Source of the DNA: Terebella lapidaria
Lineage: Eukaryota > Annelida > Polychaeta > Terebellida > Terebellidae
Assembly: GCA_949152475.1 (NCBI GenBank)
Contig: OX424555.1
Coordinates: 16,944,868-17,008,867, forward strand
DNA length: 64,000 nucleotides
Direction of reading: 5' to 3'
Positions 29,353 to 41,928 of this stretch are shown piece after piece; position 1 is the first letter of the stretch; each line of letters starts with the position of its first letter. A program made the translations under genes and the position numbers. A model generated the notes under the pieces. The model ran no database searches. It was not told the DNA's origin and saw only the letters and a program-made list of their open reading frames with translations.

Positions 29353-30477
29353 TATTCAATTTTACTCCGAAGCCAAAGGAATCAGGGTATAATACATAGT
29401 TATTAGTAGTAACTAGCTCTACATATTGCAGACGGTAAAATATCGATGCTTGAGAACAATATATAGACATAAGTCACGCAATGCAATTACATTGATCATA
29501 TATGAAGGCCTATAATGAAGGATTGATATACATCAATAGGTGAAAAAAACCCGATAGTCATGACATTCGAAATATTACCACAGGATCTTACTAATGTACA
29601 TAGAGTCCTTTAGAGTCCTTTTTGCTTCTCTTGGGGGTTGGCGAGTAACATGGTTGACCCTATGTGTCTATTATCAATCTGGATTAATATGTAGCACAAA
29701 TATGCAGTGTGTTCGCAAATAATTTAGCACACAAGAAGATTGCGATGGCAAAAAATGTCATCTCTACGAATTAATCCAATCGTTCTCAATCGGAACTATT
29801 CACAACACACGCCACTGTGGCTTGTGCACTGTCTGGATTTGTAAACAAACCAAAAGTGAAAACCGTCGCATATGCTTAAAATACATGTCCGTGATGCACA
29901 TGCAGCGCAATGAACTAGTGCCAAGAAATGTATCAATATACCACGACGATTCCTGAGTATGCCTATCACCATCAGATACCTGTAGATCACTTTCAATCCA
30001 GAAAAAAGTAGTCTACAGTGGAGACGATTTAGTGATCAGAAACGTTTTCGAATTTGAAAAAAACGATTTGGTTAATGGCCCTATGATAAACTTCAGTATT
30101 GTCCGAGAATACCTACCACAACGCTACCTATTATCAAACAGTATAATAAAGTATAAAAAAATTTTTAAGGAAAATAATTACATATATTCACCTTTGATTC
30201 ATGTCATTAAAACTGTTGACAAGGGAAGGGCGCGAGGCAATTAACTCCAGGCAGGTATGTAATATTTGCGGTTTGAATACTAGTGAATTTACATGTACGA
30301 ATAATTATTTCACCATGCAGATTTTCTCAAAATAACCCAATTTCAAACCCTTCTGTAAAACTCATAGATACAGCCAGTGTGCGTGAATGCTAGAGAGGGG
30401 AACAACGCACAAAATGGTAAGTATTTGATTTTATTCAATTTTTTTCAATTTTATTTGATTCAATATTATTCAATTTT

Positions 30478-31129
30478 CAATCAACAAAATATACAAAACT
30501 TCTAGATTTTCAGTTCAAATTACAACATTTCATACTGACTACTAACGAACGACTATATGAATGGAAGCTGAAAGAATATGATATTTGTTGTTGGTGCGCT
30601 GGAGAAATAGAATCAATTCCACATATTTTCTTGGAATGCGAGGTTGTGAAATTATTTTGGACAGAAATTAAATCCTGGTTGACAGCAAAAACAAACATGC
30701 ATATTAATTTTACAAACAAAGAAATAATTTTCGGTGTTCCCAATCTGGAAACAACGAATAACACAATTCTACTGCTCACAAAACAGTTTATATATGCACA
30801 AAGATGTAAAGGAATATTTTTATCAATCACGGGTTTTATTGCACATTTTGATAACACTTTATTGGTAGGAAGGGAAATTGCAAATCTTAATTATAGCACA
30901 GTTAAATTTGAAACAGAGTGGGCACAGTTTGTTTCTTAGTAGACCCTTACACAGAATTAGAAGGTCGAGGTTTTTCGTTATTGCTGCTACTCTACTGTAG
31001 AATGTTAGAATGTGTATATTATAGATTTCGAGGGATTAATAATATGAGGTGTGTAACGAACTTGATAGTGGAAGTATAACGGTGATGTGTCAGTTTGATG
31101 TATTATTACTAAAGAGCAATAAAAAAAAA
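30478..31129 (+). mobile_element. 5'-truncated LINE insertion, copy 2 (made by tandem duplication)
   Basis: Same fragment as at 28701-29352, shifted by 1777 bp with identical ends and identical 11-bp flanks. It therefore arose by duplication of the block, not by a second insertion. Confidence 0.85.
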
Positions 31130-31508
31130 TATTCAATTTTACTCCGAAGCCAAAGGAATCAGGGTATAATACATAGTTATTAGTAGTAACTAGCTCTACA
31201 TATTGCAGACGGTAAAATATCGATGCTTGAGAACAATATATAGACATAAGTCACGCAATGCAATTACATTGATCATATATGAAGGCCTATAATGAAGGAT
31301 TGATATACATCAATAGGTGAAAAAAACCCGATAGTCATGACATTCGAAATATTACCACAGGATCTTACTAATGTACATAGAGTCCTTTAGATCCAACCAT
31401 TGTTTGAGAATCGTGTTAAGTTGTATTAATGATCTAGTGTGTTTAACGTTTGTATCGAGGCTGTTCCATAATTTACTAGACAAATATCAAAATGATGATA
31501 ACCATATG

Positions 31509-31868
31509 TTATATTTCTAATTTGCGACTTCTGGTATCTAGATTGTTGCTAATTCTGGACAGAACGTTCACTTGCTCTGCTGTTTTTGGATATATATTGT
31601 TGATATGAATATTAAAATTGATATCCTGATCCAAATCAACACCAAGGGTATCAACAGTTTCCATGTTATTCAATATAGTGTCATTTATATCAATAGAGTA
31701 ATTAGAGGAAATTATATTTTCTTCCGAGCACAATTTCTCGGGGTTGGCCTTCATCATATTATTTTTGAACCACTCGATTGTTATAAGAGCATCATGTCCC
31801 AGGGCCTGTGTAACAGTCATGACATGCCCTGCAGAATAAGATGGCGTATTGTCGTCTGCATAACGGTA
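31509..31868 (-). pseudogene. LINE reverse transcriptase remnant, C-terminal half, copy 1
   Basis: Minus-strand frame with the catalytic motif YRYADDNTPSYS followed by WFKNNMMKANPEKL and TLGVDLDQDINFNIHINN, the usual order after RT motif C in CR1/jockey-type LINEs. It is cut by the DNA element at 31870-32525; the preceding motif lies at 32545-32680. Confidence 0.75.
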
Positions 31869-31869
31869 T

Positions 31870-32525
31870 ATAGTGTGGCGATTTCGCCCAAAGATCACGG
31901 CAGGAGATTCTTTGTAAACACTACTCTTGTTTTGGCAGCTTCGTATTCGAAGCACGTGCGCTGCATAGCAACACCCTCAAATCCTCTCGCTCTATTGTAC
32001 TGTAATCGTGCTTCAGGGGTTATAAATATTCTGAAGCCGTCTTTGTTCAGTGGAGTTGTCTCGGTGCTGGCAAGGCAAGAGGACGACGGGGGGGGGGGGG
32101 GGGCGTGCTCGACCATGAGCTCTACGTCCCTACTCACCGGCTAAGGCCCACGAAGTCCCCGGATGGGGACCGTGATGATTCGGGGCTCGTCCCTGTGATC
32201 ACCGGTCTCTCGCCCTGGTATGGTGCGACACAGGCTCTGGCAGACCGTCGGGCTGTCCAGGGTTCTATCCCTGTGGCAGTGCCGTCGACGAGGCTGGCCA
32301 GCAACATGCCCACATGCGCGAGTTCTGTGGTGCCGCTCCCATGGCATCTCGGGCTCCGCATACAGCTACATCACAATAGCTAATGTATATGTTGATGATG
32401 ATGATGCTGTTGATGCGTTATGATGTGATGTATGACGGCCGGATTCGTCCAGACGGACTGTCACCTGGTTGTAATTCTAGTAATTACGATGCCCGCCGTG
32501 ACCGTGGGGCGCTTGCGCCCTAGGT
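31870..32525. mobile_element. DNA element with imperfect inverted ends, nested in the LINE remnant, copy 1
   Basis: Left end GTGTGGCGATTTCGCCCAAAG with ATCACGGCAGG; right end CCCGCCGTGACCGTGGGGCG with CTTGCGCCCTAGG, an imperfect inverted match. It splits the RT remnant between its GVPQ and YADD motifs. A G run (32090-32103) and a GATGATG stretch lie inside. No transposase recognised. A sister copy sits at 43946-44645. Confidence 0.6.
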
Positions 32526-32544
32526 TGCGGGCGTAAAATGTTAC

Positions 32545-32700
32545 AATATTATTCAGGAAATTACTGAAAAGAGGGTCATTGAGGAACTCCTTGAAGAGGA
32601 GAGGACCGATGATGGATCTCTGAGGGACGCCAGGCAGTATGCCAGGCAGTATGCCTACACTTGAAGTCATGTACAATACACCTTACCAAAAGGCATATAG
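32545..32700 (-). pseudogene. LINE reverse transcriptase remnant, upstream half, copy 1
   Basis: Reads GVPQRSIIGPLLFKEFLNDP (the GVPQGS motif with G to R) and then SNFLNNIVTF where the DNA element interrupts it. Confidence 0.7.
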
Positions 32701-32709
32701 CGTTGACCG

Positions 32710-33900
32710 ACCTAGTTCTTTTGTTTAGGGGTCAGTTCATGTTGTTGTCAACGGTGTGAGGCTAACTTTTCGGAGCTAATACCGACACAGGGTGCGTAAA
32801 AGAATTTTTTTCTGTCAAATATTGACCATATTACCTTAGAATGGGGATTCGATGCAGTGTCCGCGATACCAGTCTACAAACCCGTGCTGTCCAATTATCC
32901 GTATGAATCTGATTGTTTCACTTACTTTCCAACGTGGATGTCATGGTCCTAGACATTTTACCTAAGCAGAACATTCAAATTGTGCAGCAGAAACAAGGAT
33001 GTGTGTCTATGTTGCAGCCAGCAACGCTATAGGAATGAAACTATGCTGTTGCAAACAAGGTCAGACTACACCTAGCCTCCTGCACGAGCTCTGGAAGCAA
33101 GATGAGCCAGACACCATGGTATTTTGATACATGTATCTGGCAGCTTTAGAACATGATCGCTTTCATTTTATACCAAGGGCGTCACTGAGCACAAGAGCAT
33201 AACTGGTGGGTTATTGAGGTCCCTTATCACATCCTTTCATTTGCAGGTTTGAAAAGAGTGATGTTTGATTGTCATTTAATAATACTATATTAGTTGTCAA
33301 TTCTTTGACATACATGTATTTTCAAAGCCAGTTCATTCAGTCGACAACAAAATTCTGAGTGCAAAATGGAAACGATTGATACGTCCTATTTTCAAAGAAC
33401 TGATAAAATGTCCACAAGATAGGAATTCTCGCATACTACTGGTTGTATTCTAGTAAATAAACAACCATAAATGCAAAATGTCTACGATTACCAGTGTTTC
33501 GTATAGTTCAATATATCATACTGCATTACATGAGCACTGGATCGAAAACTGGGTACAAGTATTGATAATTGAACAAAATACCACACAACAATCAGATCTC
33601 GAAGATGATGCTTTTCTGAATCAGAGAAAACCATAGTGACAAGGACAATGCCCCTGTATCACACTGTATAGTAGTAGTTTATTGACCGGATCATAACAAT
33701 TCCATGTACAAAAAAAACAGTTATACAGTTCCCTATAAAGTGGACATTATGTAGTTATGAAAGATGTGTTTTAAAGACATGAATTTGTATGAGTAGTTCT
33801 TTAATTGTATTTGTCAATATGTTATATGGACCATCAAAGACTGACATAGGCTCGTGGTTATTGTGTATTGCAGAATAAAAGGCTTAGAGAAGAGTGAAAT
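32710..33900. repeat. Duplicated spacer block S, copy 1
   Basis: Shared in order with 44800-46010 (TGACCGACCTAGTTCTTTTGTT, CCTCCTGCACGAGCTCTGG, ATTGATACGTCCTATTTTCAAAG). No coding frame supported. Confidence 0.75.
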
Positions 33901-33906
33901 TTATAT

Positions 33907-33912
33907 TTTATT
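33907..33912 (-). terminator. Polyadenylation signal of SnoaL-like paralog 3
   Basis: AATAAA on the minus strand, 139 nt past the stop. Confidence 0.55.
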
Positions 33913-34050
33913 TGAAAAAATTTGAGTCTTGGACCTAAAAATTAGTATACACAGTAATACGACACATTTCGCTAGGCGAAACTTCAACACAACATTTCCT
34001 CACATTATACGCTGTAGATGCGTGTTTGTGTGAAGAATGGATCAGACGTG

Positions 34051-36171
34051 TTAGATCGGGATCTCGTGGTAGATGCACCTCCGAAGGTACCACTCTCCAT
34101 CAACCTTCGTCCAGATCATAGCGTCCCTGTAAATGCGAATGTACTGGTAAGTTCTAAAACTAGATCTATTTTCATGTTAATTTTGGGGAATTCATGACGG
34201 GTGCCACTAGTGGGGCAGGAAACGCTCACTCTTTCCAGAACACCTGATTTCACCTCCTAATGGCCATTTACGGGGGTTCATGAGTTTCTCTGTCATTTTT
34301 GTTTTCTCTCACTTCGTATGCCTGATATGACTTTCTGTCCCCGGACTATGAGATTGGATAATGGACCCTGTTTTGTTTGCTCGGAATACTTAATACTGGG
34401 TATTGATTCCACGTCTATTATATGATATCGTTTGGTCTCCTACATAGCAGTCTCAGGGGATTGAATGGTTTCATTTGTCAATTTATATACTATTAAAAGG
34501 TGTTGCACATAAACTACTGCAAGGTCTAACAGAAGTTCAAGATAATATGCCAAAGGTGCAATGGTGTGCAATTCGATATACAAAACGAAATAATCAGAGA
34601 TCACAGACCCTCGCCCTTCAGATTGTGTCACTAAAATTAAAGTTGATGACCTAGTACATTTTCGACATCGGGCGATAAAGGACAGTTTTCGTCATACGAC
34701 CCAGCGCTCGGGAATTGCCCAAAGAAAAGTGCAAAAATAGTTGGAGTTATAGCCAATTATGTGATTTTAACATTTTTCGTTGCCATGGCAACCGTTTTCA
34801 TTCGATTTCGACAAAATTTCAGGACTGAGCCACTGCCATAATGCTTCATCCCTGTAAACGTCACATCGATTAGACCATTTGTTTCCGAGTTATGTGCGCG
34901 GACAGACAGACATACCCAAATGCATTACCCTCTCCCCCTATCGGGGCAAGGATAATAATGTAGTCAATGTACGTTAAGAATACGCGACTTTGCACACCTA
35001 GGGAAGATAATGATGTAGGACAAGAACTACAAATAGCGCTTTAAGGTGGAAGATGTGGAACAACATGTGGAACCTAGAACTTTGACTGTCCGAACCTGGG
35101 TATGCGTCTGACTACATTTACGTGTAGAACTACAGATTGTAGTGTATGACAGAATGAAGTGTCTTGTAATATTATGCTTGTAGAGGCTGATGCTGCACGA
35201 TACCATGTCTGACCTGTAAACGGTTGCAGGTTTCCCGTCGCTCCCCAGTACAGCATTTTGGAAGTTGGTGTATGCGTTTGTCGCGTTCATCAGTTCAAAG
35301 TGCAGGAGTGTTTGGGCCCACTCCACGCCCAACAGTTCCTCTGCTTTCCCCAAGAAGTCTATTAATGCTGCAACCGTTCAGTACAAACATTTTGTTCACA
35401 TGCAAAATCCGGTTAAAGCATAATGTTCGACAGTAGTTCATGGCTACATGTAATGATAATTGACTTGCAGTCCGTTTTTGTCACATATAAAATAGCTTAT
35501 TTGGTAGATGCACTGACCTGTCCTGCCCTTGATAGCCGGGACATTGGGTGGCATGAGCGTGCCGGCTTCAGTGAAAACACCGGCGGCCCCAGCAACGTCT
35601 CTCTGCTCTAGCGCCTTGAATAGGGCTTCATTCCGGGCTTCTATTTCTTTCTGAACCACTTCTGAAACGCACAAAGCCTTGTTTATTATGTGAAACAGTA
35701 TTCCTGACTACACATACCTGTGACTATCTCATAACAGGGGCAGGTCCAAGAATTTGACGTGGAGGGGTGGGGCTGCAGCTTGGATATCTTGAAAATGATG
35801 GACCATCATGAACGGGTAGAAACAGCACTCACAAAATTGTACCAATCATGCAACTCTTTTCAGAAAAGACGTAATAGCCGGAACAGAACATCAAAATATG
35901 AGCCATTTTCGAGTTTTAAATCTATGGAATATTTGCTCATTAAAATATACCCAGATACCCTGATGTTTCCATCAAAATAATTTCAAGTGTATGTACAAAT
36001 CTTTCCAATAACCAGTTTTTAATTGGATTCTTGGAAAACGAACTCTGTCATCATGGACGTAACTCCTGCTGGTCATATTCAGTGGAAGCTGATTAATTCA
36101 AAGCAATTTTAAAACTACAGGCACGAAACTCTAGTGACCTAGACAAGTACGAAACACAACTCACCTGCCAT
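34051..36171 (-). CDS. SnoaL-like/DUF4440 (NTF2-fold) protein, paralog 3 (4 exons)
   Basis: Exons 36165-36171, 35518-35661, 35214-35367, 34051-34126; 126 aa, GT-AG introns. Characteristic changes: GVEWAQTLLHFELMNATNAY (the NET seen in other copies is NAT) and WTKVDGEWYLRRCIY. The frame is intact. Intron 3 contains a Penelope-like 3' fragment (34162-34419) close to the exon 4 acceptor plus an X-box repeat; the splice site itself is undisturbed. Confidence 0.82.
34162..34419 (+). mobile_element. Penelope-like 3' fragment in intron 3 of paralog 3
   Basis: Starts AGATCTATTTTCATGTTAAT and matches 51787-52044 through CTTTCTGTCCCCGGACTATG to ATTGATTCCACGTCTAT. It lacks any coding part. Confidence 0.7.
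34640..34955. repeat. X-box dispersed repeat in intron 3 of paralog 3
   Basis: Homologous to 18720-19125, with an intact GTTGCCATGGCAAC at 34779-34792. Confidence 0.75.
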
Positions 36172-36241
36172 TATGGATATTCCGACCGCTACTTTCTCAG
36201 GACTCCTAATAGACTGTTCATCGTATTTACGCACTCAACAT

Positions 36242-36251
36242 CATATATATA
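36242..36251 (-). promoter_or_regulatory. TATA box of SnoaL-like paralog 3
   Basis: TATATATA 71 bp upstream of the ATG. Confidence 0.55.
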
Positions 36252-36639
36252 CACAACCCTTATGTACAGTCCAGCTATATATCAATGCTCGGGGGCAAAT
36301 GTCACATGTAATCCTATTACAAACAAAATAATGTGCACTGTGTGACTTGTATCAAGTTATCATTTTGTTTACCAGAACATATCTTCAGAGATGGCATGTA
36401 CAGTTTTCACCAGTATTGGAAATGTGTAATGTATATTCATAAACAGCAATGTCCGCACTGTGACTTGAAATTTGAAACTGCCCTTGATAAAAATTACCAC
36501 CAGTGACGCAGATCAATGTGACCCATGAACCTATTTACACCGAATATCAACATACTATTGTACCAATTCTGTGTAATTAGATAACGATGTGTTTGCTGTG
36601 AAATGGGTTCGTCTTGAAACCTAATAACTAGCACAGTTA

Positions 36640-37205
36640 AAACGAGACAATCAGAGATTGCAGACCCTCGCTCTTCAGATTTTGTAACTAAAATTAGGCG
36701 ATAATTCAGAGTTTTGGTCTTAAGACCATCGGTTGTACGCCATACAATTGGGAATTGGCCAAAGAAAAATACGAAAATTGTTGGAGAAATTAATATCAGG
36801 TAGAACCGGAGTTAGAGCCAATTATGTGATTTTCTTTTTCCGTTGCCATGGCAACCGTTTTCACCCGATTTCGGCAAAATTTGAAAGGGACTGAGCCACT
36901 ACCATAGCACTCCAGTCCTATAAATTTCAAATCGATCGGACCGTTTGCCTTTGAGTTATGAGCGCAGACATTTGCACTGAAACGTCGCTGGCCAAAAATA
37001 ACCGAAATCGTGACCCCCAATTTTTCGACATCGGGCGATACTGGATAGTTTTGGTCGTACGACCACGGGCTATATATCAGATGATCAGGAATTGGCCATA
37101 GAAAAATACAAAATTAGTTAGAAAAAATTATCTTGATTAGAACCGAAGTTATGGTCAATTATTGATTTTTACATTTTCCGTTGCCATGGCAACAGTTTTG
37201 CCATG
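36640..37205. repeat. Two tandem partial X-box repeats
   Basis: GTTGCCATGGCAAC at 36842-36855 and 37180-37193, each preceded by TTGGCCA(A/T)AGAAAAAT and an ACCGAAGTTA/ACCGGAGTTA phrase. The unit is about 338 bp. Confidence 0.75.
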
Positions 37206-37209
37206 GATC

Positions 37210-37795
37210 GAAGACCAAGGATCGAAGACCACGGTGCGTTGTGACTCGAGAAAAGGCTTATTATTATACGTGACAATTCGCAATGCGTTTTGAATGTGAT
37301 ATCAAAGTAGCATCAAGTAGTATCCCATGTCGGAACATAGTGTGCATAGTGTATACGCTATGTCATGAACACAATTATGCATGTACAAAGCAGTCAGATT
37401 AGAATTATAAATTGAACTATATATGTATCTTAATGAAGCTATTAATTCTTGCGAGAGGGTGTGACCTGAGCTGTATCTTAAAATGCGGTAATCAGTTATC
37501 ACAAAATACAAAATTATATACTTGTGCTTGAGGCATGCCGTTAGCCAGAAAATGCGTACATATTGTGTCTGTTGACTCTCCAGAAACAGCACTGGAGAAT
37601 AAAATGCTACGAACTAAAAACCCAATATCAAAGTCCATACCCATATATCACGGATACTGCCAGTAGTGCTAGCGACCTGATGGTGACTGACACCACCATT
37701 CCTTTGGCTCGACACATTATTGGCCACCCTTCAACAGCAGCTGTCCAAAAGTGCTATATTGGAAGAAAAATTGCTATATTGAAATATTACTCGGC
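37210..37795. repeat. Duplicated spacer block Q, copy 3
   Basis: Keeps the empty site of the MITE seen in copy 1. It is cut off at CTCGGCTGTGTTGAGT by the LINE that begins at 37806. Confidence 0.8.
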
Positions 37796-37801
37796 TGTGT
37801 T

Positions 37802-37805
<4 letters not shown>

Positions 37806-37837
<32 letters not shown>

Positions 37838-40800
37838 TTTTTCGAACTGATCAGAACAATTTACAATGTAAACACAATAAAACACAATACAGGAAACAAT
37901 AATGCTTGAACAGAACGAGGTGTGACAACAGAGCCGCCAGGCTGTAACCATTACTATATCTGTAAAAAAAATTAAAGAATATTAATTTACCTAAATATGA
38001 ATGGCTGTTGAAAACCTGAATTATTTCCATTATAGATGAGAGATATCCGAAAGGGTAGTTGCATTTAAGTGTATTTACAAGCGAAAAAGTGAAATGCAAA
38101 GAAAATAAAAACAAAAAAACCGAATAATGATATCGGTGGTGAGGTAAACTTTTAAACTAGGACAAAATATGATGTGTTGGTGAAAACGGGAGTAAGCCAC
38201 GGGACGTCGGGCGAGGCGGCCACCCCCGGGGGCAGGAGGCTGGAGGAGGGAAATCATGACACGGCGGAATCAGCGTATCCCCGAAGGACATCACTCCTCA
38301 GAGCAGCAGAAAAACTCGACAATGAGTGTTTGATTTTTATGTCGTGTTTGATTCCGTTCCATATTTTTGGTCCATTGCAAAGTAAGCTAGTTGCAGCTAC
38401 TACAGTACGTGGTCGATATTGTCTGATATGGTCAGACTGCCGAGTGTCGTGGCTATGAATATCGCTGGCATGGGCAAATAATTTCAACAGGGAATTTGGC
38501 AGTGTGGCATGCTCATATTGGTACATGAATTTTGATAATTCGATATTGTATATGTCTTCCAATTTTAGTAATTTCAGCTCTGCGAAGAGAGGGAGAGAAT
38601 GCTCTGTTTGAGGCACATTCAAAATAGCTCGTATTATTTTCTTTTGTGAGATAAATAGGGGATTGATATACGTAGGAAATGTTGACCCCCATAGAAGAAT
38701 ACCATACGTGAGGTGCGGATATACCAATGTATAGTAAATGTTTTTCAGTGAATCAATGGGAACCAATTTTTTCACTTTATTGATTGCATATAATCCACTC
38801 ATTAGTCGGGCTTGGCAAACCTTTATGTGTTCCTTCCAGGACAAGTTTTCATCTAAATAAATTCCAAGGAATTTGAAACAATCGGTACGGTTAATTTCCT
38901 TATTGGATAACTTAAGTGGGTATTCCCCATTAGAATCAGTATCCCTTGAAAAATAGATATAGTTAGATTTTGATACATTAAGGGAGAGTTTGTTCGCATA
39001 GAACCAGTCACTCAGATTATTCAAATCGCTGCTTATAGATTGATAAATTTCAGATTTCTTTTTTCCTGACAAAAACACCGTAGTATCATCTGCGAACTGT
39101 ATGCATTTTGCACTTTTCAAGCAACGTGATAAGTCATTCACATAAATGATGAAGAGTAACGGTCCCAGCACAGACCCCTGCGGGACACCACACACCATCT
39201 GTTGTTGTATGGACGAGCTATTTTGGTATTTTACAAATTGCTTTCGGTTTGATAAATAACTTTGGAACCAATTTAGGGGTATTCCACGTATGTCAAATTC
39301 TAATTTTTGCAATAAAATTTTGTGATCGATGGTATGGAATGCTTTACTAAGATCCAAGAAAACGCTCAGGGTTGAATTCCGATTGTCCGATGAAATAACT
39401 GTATCAATAACGAACTCACTAACTGCATTGATGGTAGAATGCTTCTCCCGAAATCCGTATTGTGTATCACTCAGCGTATTGTTTTGTATCAAAAATTTAT
39501 AGGTTCTTACATGGACTATTTTTTCCAAAATTTTTGATATTGCGGGCAAGAGCGAGATAGGCCTGTAGTTAGTGAACTCAGACTTGGATTTTGATTTGTG
39601 GATAGGAATTATTTTAGCAAGTTTTTGGCTATCAGGCACGGCACCTTCGGAAAGGGACTTATTTATAAGACTGGAAAGGGGGCACGCTATTTCACTACCA
39701 ACTGACTTCAAGAAAAAAGAACTGATATTATCATGGCCATAGCTCTTTTTTGGCTGTAGAGACTTAATAATCTTGAGGATTTCACTCGGATCAGTGGGTT
39801 GCATGAAAATTGACATTGGGTTACGCTTCGTGCCGTTGGACAAATAGTTCTGAGAACTTACATCGGGGTCAGGTATGGCATTGGCATACTCTGGACCGAC
39901 GTTGGTGAAGAAATCGCAAAAATGGTTCGCTATCTGTTCTGGGTTGGTAACATCGTTGCCGTTATGATTAAAAATATTTGGGATAGTGGATTTGTCAGTT
40001 GATTTGCCTATGAGTGTTCTCAGAACTTTCCATGTTTTTTGTGAGTCATTTTTGTAATCTTTGAATAATTGGTTATAATACATGTGTTTTGCTGCAGCTT
40101 TAGTCCTGTTGTAGCAATTCCGGTATTTGATGTATTTGTCGCGGGAAGGGTCTGTGCTGGGTTTTCCGATACATTTCCGATATAATTTATTGCACACCCT
40201 AGATGATACCATGATGCCCCTTGTCATCCAGTCCTCTCGCATGACAAATTTACTATTGATTTTCACCTGTTTCTCTGGTGCATATGTGTTGATGATGCTG
40301 TTCAAACGATCATAAAAATATTCAAACGCAAGATGTACGTCCATTCGTGTTAAACAAGACCAATCAGTTGTACGGAGCTCTGCTGCAATGAGCTGCATTG
40401 CGGTCTGTGACATTGGTCGGTAGGTGAAAATCAGAGGATCATTGTTATTATTATGTTTGTGCTTCGCTAAAAAACAAAATGTTGGAAAGTGATCAGACAT
40501 GTCGCTTTGTATAATGCCTGAATGTATTAGAGGATTTGGTTGTTTCACGTATATATTATCGATCAATGTGGCCGAGGTCAGTGTGACACGAGTCGGCTTT
40601 GTAATTGTCGGTATCAAGTTTGCGGCAAAAATAGTATCGAGTAGATCCGAAGTGTGTTTTTGTGTTTCGAACTTCAAATAATCAAAATTTTGATCGGTGC
40701 CAATTATCACATGCTTATGGTTTTGAATACTGTTAATGATAGATTCATAACGCTCCACCGACAAACGTGGGTTGGTGTTCGGTGGTCTATATATCTCCCC

Positions 40801-41480
40801 AATCACTGATGGACCAATACCAGATATTTCGACAAACAGACTTTCGAACTCCCCTTCAATGAAGGTATTCAAATTATCACATATTTTATAATCGATATTA
40901 TCGCGAATATACATCGCCACACCACCTTTTGCCATAGTCTGGCGATTTTTACATATAAATTTATAGCCTTGGATCCCAAACAAATGTGAGTTCAAGTCAA
41001 TAAATAAAAGTTTCATATAACATGATTATATCCAGATGGATATTTGTTTCCAGTAATTGCGACAAGAATATTTTCAACTGATCATGTTTGGATGAAAGTT
41101 CTTGAATGTTTAAATGTAGAACTTTCAAACTATACTCTCCATTTGGAAAATTGCTGACCGACATATCACATATATTGTAGTATTTGCTGTCAATTTTCAT
41201 TGATTTCAGTTGATTGTATTCTAGATCACACTCATGCACATATGTGTCATAAATATTACAGAGATCAGAGCCATTTTGGCTAACATTATTGTTTGACGCC
41301 ATGTTGCGTGTCATGGGGGATAATAATCAAAGAGCATCCTACCTACTCTTGAAGCGACACCCACCGGAGACTCACAAACCCCACCGCACATGACCCCCGC
41401 CTCCATCCACAGCCACCAGGAACGACCACGACCCACCGACCCACCGTAGGAGACTCCCGTCGTCACCAACAGAAGATATA
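37806..41480 (-). mobile_element. Nearly full-length LINE (CR1/L2/jockey-like) with (TC)n tail
   Basis: 3' end on the minus strand is AATAAATC followed by about 12 TC units (37806-37831). The coding part covers 38254-41314, and a GC-rich 5' leader reaches about 41480. No target duplication was found, consistent with LINEs that end in a microsatellite. The 5' boundary is approximate. Confidence 0.8.
38254..41314 (-). CDS. LINE endonuclease-reverse transcriptase, one frameshift
   Basis: The N-terminus reads in one frame from 41314 (LKVLHLNIQELSSKHDQL, DIIMLYETF: start of an apurinic-type endonuclease). It ends at 40997 and continues in the next frame to 38254 (920 codons open from 41016). The second frame holds GTDQNFDYL and SDMSDHFPTF of the endonuclease, then RT motifs NYRPISLLPAISKILEKIV, FLDLSKAFHTIDHKILL, GVPQGSVLGPLLFI and FADDTTVFLSG. 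At the break ATTTATTT looks like a 4-bp duplication. RT catalytic Asp pair is present; in the endonuclease the usual GDFN is GTDQNF. The enzyme nicks target DNA and primes copying there. Apart from the shift it looks young. Confidence 0.88.
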
Positions 41481-41559
41481 ACTGAAAGGAACATAATACA
41501 GAAATACAGAAAAATATACGTACATCTGTACATGTTTGGAATTGCATAACGCGATAATG

Positions 41560-41928
41560 TGAGTGCTAATGGCGCTCATGTCTTATATTCGTGTGATGGT
41601 TTATCAAGCACAATATCCGCCACGTGATATACTAACTAGATTTTTTTAACTTGTTAATTTGAATATACGGCTGCATTGGAAATTCGAACATCGAAAGTGT
41701 TCCCCCAATACGTATATACATTGACATCAAATGGGCCCTATTACATAACCATTGTCAGGATGTGCCTTTTCATCATGTTTTTTTTTCACTAGGAACAATT
41801 CGTTAACAGTTAGTTACAGAACGGATAATTACAGACTTTAATGGGTCTGGTTATGTATGGATACAGAGGAGTATGATCGTGATTTTAATTACTTCAATAT
41901 GTATCATAACTATATGTGCATAATTATT
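41560..41928. other. Spacer between LINE and gene X exon, nothing recognised
   Basis: AT-rich and present only in this spacer copy; the equivalent stretch is absent from spacers 1 and 2. Confidence 0.4.

Larger units (their letters stand above)
27846..31391. repeat. 1777-bp head-to-tail duplication, nearly identical
   Basis: 27846-29614 and 29623-31391 align at a fixed offset of 1777 with only about three visible differences (for example CTCCATCGG/CTCAATCGG and TGTTATTAAAA/TGTCATTAAAA). At the junction AGAGTCCTTT is repeated, so short homology may have mediated it. Both copies carry the same LINE fragment and the same gene X scrap. Confidence 0.95.
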
